Notes under the pieces: generated by a model
The model's input: the letters and a program-made list of their open reading frames with translations, nothing else
Databases searched by the model: none
What the model was told of the DNA's origin: nothing
Part shown: in pieces, positions 1 through 4,767 of the stretch
Numbering within the stretch: the stretch's first letter is position 1
How the letters are laid out: the number at the start of each line of letters is the position of its first letter
Position numbers and translations under genes: made by a program
Source of the DNA: an uncultured Actinomycetes bacterium
Lineage (GTDB): Bacteria > Actinomycetota > Actinomycetes > S36-B12
Reading direction: 5' to 3'
DNA: 5,119 nt
Assembly: GCA_903918595.1 (NCBI GenBank)
Contig: CAIXFB010000351.1
Span: forward strand, 1-5,119

Positions 1-552
1 CACGGTCAGGGGCTCACTCTGCACCTTGATGGTGCTCGGATCTCCAACGCGGCCGCCAGTTTGGGAGTGCCCTTCCGTGCATTCACCACCGATGCGGGCG
101 TCGACATTGTGTCTTTTGGCGGCACCAAGATCGGCGCGATGTTGAGTGAGGCCGTGGTTGTACTCAACCCGGAATATGCAGCAGCGGTTCCTTTTGTACG
201 CAAGACCTATATGCAACTTGCCAGCAAGATGCGGTTCATCAGCGCGCAGTTGCTCGCGTTACTCGACAACGATCTGTGGTTGCGAAACGCCACCCACGCC
301 AATGCGATGGCTGCGAGACTCGCGGAGGGGGTGCGTTCTATCCCGGGTGTGAGCATTACCCAACCTGTGCAAGCGAATGCGGTCTTTGCGGTTTTGCCGA
401 TGGCGGTGACCGAGCGGTTGCAAGAGGATTTCCATTTCTACGTGTGGAATCACCAGACCGGTGAGGTGCGGTGGATGTGTGCTTGGGATACCACCGAGGC
501 CGACATCGACACATTTGTTGCTGCGATCAGCAACGAGATGGCAGCTGGTTGA
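1..552 (+). CDS. Threonine aldolase family protein (beta-eliminating lyase), C-terminal part; 5' end outside window
   Basis: PLP-dependent fold-type I lyase. Low-specificity L-threonine aldolases cleave L-threonine or allo-threonine to glycine and acetaldehyde in the cytosol. The frame is open from base 1 (183 residues visible), so the gene begins upstream; family members are about 340-360 residues, so roughly half is missing. An apparent TTG start at 61 lies inside the conserved core and is not the real start. Visible motifs are HLDGARISNAA at fragment residues 8-18, with the Asp (residue 10) expected to contact the PLP pyridine nitrogen, and SFGGTKIGAM with the Schiff-base Lys at residue 43 (bases 127-129). 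QLASKMRFISAQ follows, and a late GEVRWMCAWDTT contains an Arg (residue 157) that may bind substrate carboxylate. The FGGTK form of the lysine motif fits the subfamily seen in actinobacteria and pseudomonads. Substrate preference (threonine versus another beta-hydroxy amino acid) cannot be read from the fragment. It sits 3 nt upstream of nei and is probably cotranscribed with it. Confidence 0.88.
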   Translation, partial: HGQGLTLHLDGARISNAAASLGVPFRAFTTDAGVDIVSFGGTKIGAMLSEAVVVLNPEYAAAVPFVRKTYMQLASKMRFISAQLLALLDNDLWLRNATHANAMAARLAEGVRSIPGVSITQPVQANAVFAVLPMAVTERLQEDFHFYVWNHQTGEVRWMCAWDTTEADIDTFVAAISNEMAAG

Positions 553-555
553 GCG

Positions 556-1362
556 GTGCCTGAAGGCAACGTTATTCACAATCAGGCGCGCAGGCTGGGC
601 CGGATGTTCCTCAAAACCTCGGTGCACGCGGATAGTCCGCAAGGGCGATTCACATCCGGTGCCGACCTGATCACCGGCGCTGTGCTGGTGAAGTCCGAGG
701 CGCACGGGAAACATTTGTTTCTTGGATTCGATAACGAGCTCTGGGTGCATATTCACCTTGGGCTTTTCGGAAAATGGCGCATTGCTAAAGGTGAATTGCC
801 CGAGCCCTTCGGTCAAATTCGGTTGCGGCTATGGAATGAGGTTGGTTATGCCGAACTACGCGGACCCACCAAATGTGAAGTGCTCGACGCTGATGAGATG
901 CGCTACGCACTGACCAAAATCGGCCCTGATCCCATTCGCGGATCTGATCCTGAGCCGGCGTGGGAGCGAGTGAGTCGCAGCAAGTCCAGCATTGGTGTCT
1001 TGCTGATGGATCAGCGGGTGTTTGCCGGGGTCGGAAACATTTATCGGGCTGAAGTTCTGTTTCGGCACAACATCTCACCGTTTAGGCGCGGCAATCAGCT
1101 CAGCCGCAACGAATTCGACGCGATCTGGACAGACCTCATGATGTTGATGTCACAGGGCAGCAAAAAAGGGCGCATCGACACCGTGCGGCCAGAGCACTTG
1201 CCCGAGGTGATGGGACGGTCAGCACGCGTTGATCGCCACGGTGGCGAGGTCTATGTGTATCGCCGGGAGGGCAAGGACTGCTATCTCTGCGATGCAGCGG
1301 TGCTGATGGCTGATATGACGGGTCGCAAACTGTATTGGTGCCCTACATGTCAGAGCGAGTGA
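556..1362 (+). CDS. nei: Fpg/Nei family DNA glycosylase/AP lyase (Nei1-like endonuclease VIII)
   Basis: Bifunctional base-excision repair enzyme that removes oxidised bases (oxidised pyrimidines in the Nei1 branch) and cuts the abasic strand by beta,delta-elimination. The 268-residue length is full for the family. The GTG start is fixed by the N-terminus MPEG: after Met removal, Pro2 is the Schiff-base nucleophile and Glu3 the catalytic acid. HGKHLF carries the conserved Lys52. The helix-two-turn-helix lies near residues 145-170 (LLMDQRVFAGVGNIYRAE, with Asn161 in the DNA-contacting GVGNIYR). The C-terminal zinc finger has Cys242, Cys245, Cys262 and Cys265 (CX2C-X16-CX2C) with Arg257 in its hairpin. 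From memory, the overall pattern, including QGRF, HIHLGL, LRGPTKCE and the YVYRREG lead-in to the finger, closely follows mycobacterial Nei1 rather than Fpg/MutM, which starts MPELPEV. The start is 3 nt after the aldolase stop with no clear Shine-Dalgarno, suggesting translational coupling. The 3' end overlaps the convergent DUF3159 gene by 20 bp. Confidence 0.93.
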   Translation: MPEGNVIHNQARRLGRMFLKTSVHADSPQGRFTSGADLITGAVLVKSEAHGKHLFLGFDNELWVHIHLGLFGKWRIAKGELPEPFGQIRLRLWNEVGYAELRGPTKCEVLDADEMRYALTKIGPDPIRGSDPEPAWERVSRSKSSIGVLLMDQRVFAGVGNIYRAEVLFRHNISPFRRGNQLSRNEFDAIWTDLMMLMSQGSKKGRIDTVRPEHLPEVMGRSARVDRHGGEVYVYRREGKDCYLCDAAVLMADMTGRKLYWCPTCQSE

Positions 1363-2011
1363 TGCGCGGTTGCCTGATTCCCGGGTGACCCTCAGGCAGT
1401 GACTTCTTGATGATCGCCCACGAAGCAAACACTGTCGCGAGCACGAGTAGGTAGAAGAACGCCCCCGATGCAGCCAGGCCCCAGAGGGCATTTGCCTCAA
1501 TGAGGGGGAACAGCACCGCGGCGCGCACAAGGTTCAGCAGCACCCAGAGCCATGAAGCGCGGCTGTAAGCGCGCAGCAGATCAGGATCCTTGCGCCATTT
1601 CATGCCTGTGCCCACGATCGGGCCGATGATCACGCCAAGAAGAGGCCAACGGAAAACATTCGCCACCGCGAAGGCGAGAGCCGATAACACATTGAGCAGC
1701 ACACGTGGCCAGAAGAATGCGGCTGCACTTCCGGTCCGGGCAGCAATGTAGGCGCCCAATGCGACCACGAGCAGTGAACCCAGTACGCGGGTGGGCCGCT
1801 TGCGCTCGGCGAGGCGCCAGGCTGCAAAACCCAGGGCAAGGACAACGGCAGCAGCAATTGCCCAGGTGAGCGCTTCTTCGCTGTCACCGCCAAGGGCGAC
1901 GTAGGTGGTAACAAATGCAAGTGGCGGCAGGATGCTTTCCAAAGCACCGCGGACACCACCGATGAGTGCACTGAGCGGGTGCGCATCTGACTGTGCAGCA
2001 CCCGAAGACAT
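1343..2011 (-). CDS. DUF3159 domain-containing integral membrane protein
   Basis: 222-residue multi-pass inner-membrane protein of unknown function, assigned to DUF3159 by remembered family pattern. Visible hallmarks are GGVRGALESILPPLAFV near residues 18-34, AARTGSAAAFFWPRVLLN near 90-107, FRWPLLGVIIG near 120-130, and WRKDPDLLRAYSRAS near 139-153. Hydrophobic stretches lie around residues 28-41, 47-66, 76-91, 103-119, 122-136, 153-171 and 177-201, giving six or seven membrane segments. The short polar N-terminus and basic C-terminal tail (KKSLPEGHPGIRQPRITRSDM) look soluble. No catalytic motif is evident and I assign no activity. The ATG at 2011 is chosen because it gives the usual family N-terminus and has both an AAGG and a TAAGGT element just upstream. 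It is divergent from the methyltransferase across a 92-bp gap and convergent with nei. Confidence 0.85.
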   Translation of the reverse strand: MSSGAAQSDAHPLSALIGGVRGALESILPPLAFVTTYVALGGDSEEALTWAIAAAVVLALGFAAWRLAERKRPTRVLGSLLVVALGAYIAARTGSAAAFFWPRVLLNVLSALAFAVANVFRWPLLGVIIGPIVGTGMKWRKDPDLLRAYSRASWLWVLLNLVRAAVLFPLIEANALWGLAASGAFFYLLVLATVFASWAIIKKSLPEGHPGIRQPRITRSDM

Positions 2012-2017
2012 ATCTGA

Positions 2018-2023
2018 ACCTTA
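2018..2023 (-). promoter_or_regulatory. Putative -10 element (TAAGGT) of a leaderless promoter for the DUF3159 gene
   Basis: On the minus strand TAAGGT fits the actinobacterial -10 form TANNNT. Exactly six bases separate it from the ATG at 2011, so transcription would start at or next to the A of the start codon. No convincing -35 box is seen. The AAGG inside this element could instead act as a weak Shine-Dalgarno if transcription starts further upstream, so the call is uncertain. Confidence 0.4.
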
Positions 2024-2044
2024 ACGAGGACCTTTGCTGACACT

Positions 2045-2065
2045 GTTCGACGATGCGTCGGTAAC
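2045..2065. promoter_or_regulatory. Imperfect inverted repeat in the divergent intergenic region (putative operator)
   Basis: CGACG at 2048-2052 and CGTCG at 2056-2060 are perfect inverted copies around a 3-base centre. Flanking GTT (2045-2047) and AAC (2063-2065) extend the symmetry with a 2-base offset. The site lies midway between two divergently transcribed genes, upstream of both candidate -10 elements, a normal place for a regulator site. Five-base dyads arise by chance fairly often in GC-rich DNA, so this is a weak call. Confidence 0.3.
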
Positions 2066-2079
2066 GGGCGGGGCCCAAA

Positions 2080-2093
2080 TACCCCAGGGGGTA
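2080..2093. promoter_or_regulatory. Perfect 6-bp inverted repeat TACCCC-AG-GGGGTA overlapping the methyltransferase -10 element
   Basis: TACCCC (2080-2085) and GGGGTA (2088-2093) are exact reverse complements separated by AG. The right arm overlaps the predicted -10 hexamer (2092-2097) by two bases, so a bound protein would be expected to block RNA polymerase. Dyads with a C-tract and G-tract flanked by TA are typical of operators bound by CsoR/RcnR/FrmR-family repressors; the link to that family here is inference, and no such regulator gene is in the window. Confidence 0.4.
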
Positions 2094-2097
2094 CCAT
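2092..2097 (+). promoter_or_regulatory. Putative -10 element (TACCAT) of a leaderless promoter for the methyltransferase gene
   Basis: TACCAT matches TANNNT and is separated by six bases (GCGGGC) from the ATG at 2104, placing the expected transcription start on the start codon itself. There is no recognisable -35 box. The G-run at 2087-2091 could be read as a Shine-Dalgarno, but it sits 12 bases from the ATG, further than usual. Confidence 0.5.
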
Positions 2098-2103
2098 GCG
2101 GGC

Positions 2104-2907
2104 ATGAGCAATGACCTGAACGCGCTGGCCGAGCAATGGCGAACCGATCTTGAGTCGTGGGCAATCCCTGAAGAGATTCTGAGTCAAGCCCCTGAGTCAC
2201 CGTGGGTACATCCGGTTGCAATGTTCACCGTTGCCGAAGAGGTGGCTGATTCAACCTCGCATCGAATCGCGCGCGAGGCGCTAGAACCCGGTGGCAGCGT
2301 GCTCGACGTGGGCAGTGGTGGAGGGCGAGCTGCCTTTGCACTCGTACCCCCGGCGGGCACCGTGGTCGCTGTCGATCATCAGCAGGAAATGCTCGACGCA
2401 TTTGCAGCTGCTGCCACAGCCCGCGGAGTTACCCATCACGAAATTTTGGGGGACTGGCCCGCCGTTGCAGACGAAACACCGATCTGTGATGTGGTGGTGT
2501 GCCATCACGTCGCTTACAACGTGGCCGACATCGTGCCGCTTTTAACGGAGCTGAACGATCACGCCCGAAGTCGCGTAGTGCTTGAAATTCTGGTGACGCA
2601 TCCGCTGAGCAATATGAACGCACTTTGGAAGCACTTCTGGGATCTTGATCGTCCAACATCACCCACAGCCAATGATGTGCATGGAATTGCTCTGGCCGCC
2701 GGCTTTGCTGCGCACCTTGAGGTGTGGACGGATGAAACGTGGGGAAACCGCGTTTCGATGCCAGAGGCTGATCGGATCAAGTACGCCAGAATCCGGCTGT
2801 GCCTCACGGAGGATCGCGACGCTGAGGTTGCCGCTGCACTACTGGATCAACAAGATGCGACCCCGAGTCAGGTGGCAACATTGTGGTGGGATGTCACGCC
2901 TGCGTGA
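2104..2907 (+). CDS. Class I SAM-dependent methyltransferase, substrate unknown
   Basis: 267-residue soluble Rossmann-fold methyltransferase. Motif I is VLDVGSGGG at residues 66-74 (SAM-binding glycine loop). The next strand ends in Asp91 (VVAVDHQQEML), the usual acidic residue for the SAM ribose hydroxyls. GDWP at 116-119 fits motif II, and DVVVCHHVAYNV at 129-140 is the motif IV strand and following loop, which normally borders the acceptor substrate. The N-terminal 60 residues (including WAIPEEIL and APESPW) form a helical lid-like segment common to a group of uncharacterised actinobacterial methyltransferases. Nothing in the sequence identifies the methyl acceptor. The ATG at 2104 is preferred because a -10 element lies six bases upstream; the ATG at 2096 is out of frame. 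The downstream aminotransferase is co-directional but appears to have its own promoter. Confidence 0.88.
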   Translation: MSNDLNALAEQWRTDLESWAIPEEILSQAPESPWVHPVAMFTVAEEVADSTSHRIAREALEPGGSVLDVGSGGGRAAFALVPPAGTVVAVDHQQEMLDAFAAAATARGVTHHEILGDWPAVADETPICDVVVCHHVAYNVADIVPLLTELNDHARSRVVLEILVTHPLSNMNALWKHFWDLDRPTSPTANDVHGIALAAGFAAHLEVWTDETWGNRVSMPEADRIKYARIRLCLTEDRDAEVAAALLDQQDATPSQVATLWWDVTPA

Positions 2908-2919
2908 GAGAACTCGCGC
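2902..2919 (+). terminator. Small hairpin at the methyltransferase stop codon, possible U-tract-less terminator
   Basis: Bases 2902-2908 (GCGTGAG) pair with 2913-2919 (CTCGCGC) around the loop AGAA, giving seven base pairs including one G-U. The stem contains the methyltransferase stop codon (TGA, 2905-2907). No T-run follows, so it is not a classical intrinsic terminator; actinobacterial terminators often lack the tract. The position just before a separate -10 element supports a transcript boundary. Confidence 0.3.
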
Positions 2920-2929
2920 GTCCAGGTCC

Positions 2930-2935
2930 TAGATT
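2930..2935 (+). promoter_or_regulatory. Putative -10 element (TAGATT) of a leaderless promoter for the class-V aminotransferase gene
   Basis: TAGATT matches TANNNT and lies six bases before the GTG at 2942, the same spacing as the methyltransferase and DUF3159 elements. It directly abuts the alternative GTG at 2936, so a transcript from this element would begin downstream of that codon. This decides in favour of the 2942 start. No clear -35 box or Shine-Dalgarno is present. Confidence 0.5.
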
Positions 2936-2941
2936 GTGGCT

Positions 2942-4153
2942 GTGACCTACAACGTTGACCGCCTGCGGGCGCGCATGCCAGCCCTTGAATCCGGTACTGC
3001 ATTCTTCGATGGTCCCGGGGGCACCCAAACCCCCGACATCGTTGCCGACGTGATGGCCTCTGCCATGAAGGGCGAACTCGCTAATCGTGCTCGGGAAACG
3101 CAGGCAGGGCGCAATGCCGACGACATCGTTGTTGCTGCTCGCCAGGCAATGGCCGATCTACTAGGAGCGGACCCGCGCGGCATCGTCTTCGACCGCAGCA
3201 TGACGTCGATTGCCTTCATGGTTGCTCGAACGCTGTCAAAGGATTGGGCACCAGGCGATGAGATCATCGTGAGCCGGCTTGATCATGATGGCGATGTACG
3301 CCCGTGGGTCACCTACGCCGAGCGGGCGGGTGCAACCGTCAGATGGATTGACTTTGATCCCAAGACGGGCGAGATCAGTCTTGAGCAGGTGCGTTCCCTG
3401 GTCAACGAAAACACTCGCTTACTTGCCATCACAGGTGCATCGAACGTGATCGGCTCGCGGCCTCCGCTGGCGGCGATCGGTGAGATCGTGCACGCCAGTA
3501 ATGCATTGTTCTTTGTTGACGGAGTGCACCTCACCGCGCACGCGTTCATCGATATAGAAGCGATTGGTGCTGACTTTTACGCGTGCAGCCCGTACAAGTT
3601 CCTCGGCCCCCACATCGGTGTGCTCGCAGCATCACCAGCCCTCCTCGAGTCACTTCACCCCGACAAGTTGAAACCCAGCACCGAAGATGTGCCGGAGAGA
3701 TTCGAGTTGGGCACGCTGCCCTATGAATTACTCGCTGGCGTGGTTGCTGCAGTTGACGTGCTCGCTGATTTGGTTCCCGGCGATGAAACCACGATGTCGC
3801 GTCGTGCCCGAATCGAACGTTCGATGAACGCTTTGGAGACCTACGAGGAGGGCCTGCATGCCCACCTCCGCGAGGGCTTAGCCCTTATTCCTGGTGTGCG
3901 GTTGTATTCGCAGGCTCAACACCGCACCCCCACCGAATTCTTCACTTTCGATGGTCATGACTCCGCTGCCGTGTCCTTTGAACTTGCCCGACGGGGCATC
4001 AATGCGCCCGCCGGCTCCTTTTACGGCATCGAGCCGTGCGAATGGCTGGGTCTTGGCAAGGCTGGTGCAATCCGGGCTGGATTGGCTCCGTACTCGTCTA
4101 TCAGCGATGTTGAGCGACTCCTTGAGGCGCTGTCCGACATCGTTGGTGTGTAG
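2942..4153 (+). CDS. Class-V aminotransferase, cysteine desulfurase-like protein (VC1184 subfamily)
   Basis: 403-residue cytosolic PLP enzyme, near full family length, of the NifS/SufS-like fold. Numbered from the GTG at 2942, it begins MTYNVDRLRARMPAL, a typical start for this subfamily, followed by FDGPGGTQTP (22-31). DRSMTS (84-89) forms the phosphate-binding turn. LDHDGD places His115 where the PLP-stacking His of NifS-like enzymes lies. VDGVH has Asp193 and His196, CSPYKFLGPH carries the Schiff-base Lys219, and GAIRAGLAPYSS has the substrate-carboxylate Arg378. The domain pattern matches the family annotated as 'cysteine desulfurase family protein, VC1184 subfamily'. The catalytic loop Cys of true SufS (before the late Arg motif, in an R-x-G-x-x-C context) is not recognisable; Cys366 (IEPCEW) is nearby but not in that context. 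A desulfurase role is therefore unproven and the substrate is unknown. An alternative GTG at 2936 would add two residues. VKOR follows by 14 nt. Confidence 0.88.
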   Translation: MTYNVDRLRARMPALESGTAFFDGPGGTQTPDIVADVMASAMKGELANRARETQAGRNADDIVVAARQAMADLLGADPRGIVFDRSMTSIAFMVARTLSKDWAPGDEIIVSRLDHDGDVRPWVTYAERAGATVRWIDFDPKTGEISLEQVRSLVNENTRLLAITGASNVIGSRPPLAAIGEIVHASNALFFVDGVHLTAHAFIDIEAIGADFYACSPYKFLGPHIGVLAASPALLESLHPDKLKPSTEDVPERFELGTLPYELLAGVVAAVDVLADLVPGDETTMSRRARIERSMNALETYEEGLHAHLREGLALIPGVRLYSQAQHRTPTEFFTFDGHDSAAVSFELARRGINAPAGSFYGIEPCEWLGLGKAGAIRAGLAPYSSISDVERLLEALSDIVGV

Positions 4154-4154
4154 C

Positions 4155-4158
4155 GGAG
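4155..4158 (+). promoter_or_regulatory. Shine-Dalgarno sequence for VKOR
   Basis: GGAG lies nine bases before the ATG at 4168, directly after the aminotransferase stop codon. It is the clearest Shine-Dalgarno in the window and suggests VKOR is translated from a leadered, polycistronic message, unlike the three genes with apparent leaderless promoters. Confidence 0.6.
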
Positions 4159-4167
4159 AATGCACTC

Positions 4168-4767
4168 ATGACAGTTTCGCGCTACCGCACAACTCCATGG
4201 GTGCTCATCATCGGGGGATTGATCGGTTGGATTGCTTCTTTCCAGTTGACCATGGACAAGATTGCGGTTCTCTCTGACCCGAACTACTCACCCGCCTGCG
4301 ATATCAACCCGGTGTTGTCGTGTGGTTCGGTCATTGTTACCGAACAAGCCTCGGTCTTTGGTTTTCCTAATCCGATCATTGGACTCGGTGGTTTCGCCGT
4401 CGTGGTCACCATCGGTGTTCTTCTGGCATCAAAGGTGCAGATCCCACGATGGATCTGGTTGGGCCTCAATGTTGGGGCACTTGCCGGCATGGGTTTTGTG
4501 GTCTGGCTCGTATCGCAAAGCCTTTACTCGATTGGTGCTTTGTGCCCGTGGTGCATGGTTGTGTGGACCGTGACCATTGCGATCTTCTGGATCGTCACAG
4601 CAGAAAATGCAGCATCGGCCCGCTTCAGTAAAGGTGACACCCCTGGCTCGATCGCAGACACGATCGCAGCTTTGCGCTGGGTGTTGATCGGTGCGAGTTA
4701 CTTGATCGTTCTTGGTCTGATATTCATTCGGTGGATGGATTTCTGGCTGGGCAATTCGCCGATCTAG
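4168..4767 (+). CDS. Vitamin K epoxide reductase (VKOR) family membrane thiol oxidoreductase
   Basis: 199-residue inner-membrane protein that in actinobacteria plays the DsbB role: it reoxidises a DsbA-like extracytoplasmic protein and passes the electrons to a quinone such as menaquinone. All four functional cysteines are visible: the loop pair Cys44 and Cys52 (ACDINPVLSCGSV) and the quinone-facing CPWC, Cys126 and Cys129. FGFPNPIIGLGGF (64-76) is the family signature entering the second membrane helix. Hydrophobic helices lie near residues 11-29, 67-88, 95-117, 122-145 and 169-188, matching the five-helix actinobacterial form. No thioredoxin domain is fused and no DsbA-like partner gene is in view, so the partner must be encoded elsewhere. 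A Shine-Dalgarno supports the ATG at 4168. The gene probably shares a transcript with the upstream aminotransferase, and its stop codon is shared in a CTAG with the convergent cytochrome b gene. Confidence 0.94.
   Translation: MTVSRYRTTPWVLIIGGLIGWIASFQLTMDKIAVLSDPNYSPACDINPVLSCGSVIVTEQASVFGFPNPIIGLGGFAVVVTIGVLLASKVQIPRWIWLGLNVGALAGMGFVVWLVSQSLYSIGALCPWCMVVWTVTIAIFWIVTAENAASARFSKGDTPGSIADTIAALRWVLIGASYLIVLGLIFIRWMDFWLGNSPI
4764..4767. other. Palindromic CTAG providing stop codons for both convergent genes
   Basis: Read on the plus strand, bases 4765-4767 are the TAG stop of VKOR. Read on the minus strand, 4766-4764 are the TAG stop of the cytochrome b gene. The two coding regions overlap by these few bases, leaving no room for a terminator between them. 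Confidence 0.95.

Noticed and set aside
61..63. TTG as the start of the first gene
   Set aside because: The conserved HLDGARISNAA motif lies upstream of it in the same open frame, so the gene is truncated by the window edge rather than starting here.
259..816. 185-codon open frame on the minus strand
   Set aside because: It lies antisense across the well-supported aldolase and nei genes and its translation is low in hydrophobic order and shows no domain; it is a shadow of GC-rich coding sequence.
2035..2050. GTTCGA near 2045 as part of a LexA SOS box
   Set aside because: Actinobacterial SOS boxes need TCGAAC four bases upstream; the bases there are TGCTGA, so only a half-site is present.
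1630..2187. 185-codon open frame on the minus strand spanning the DUF3159 gene, the divergent gap and the methyltransferase start
   Set aside because: It is in a different frame from the DUF3159 protein, crosses both promoters, and its translation is Ser/Pro/Arg-rich without recognisable domains.
3016..3035. CGGGGG-8-CCCCCG inverted repeat, a possible attenuator hairpin early in the aminotransferase gene
   Set aside because: It encodes the conserved GPGGTQTP motif, so protein constraint and GC-rich codons explain it.
2947..3267. 106-codon minus-strand open frame inside the aminotransferase gene
   Set aside because: It mirrors the conserved N-terminal PLP domain; the translation is Ala/Ser/Arg-rich and resembles no family.
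4649..4669. Direct repeat CGATCGCAG twice, 12 bases apart
   Set aside because: It falls in frame within VKOR, encoding similar short peptide units (SIADTIAA), and has only two copies; most likely chance codon use.
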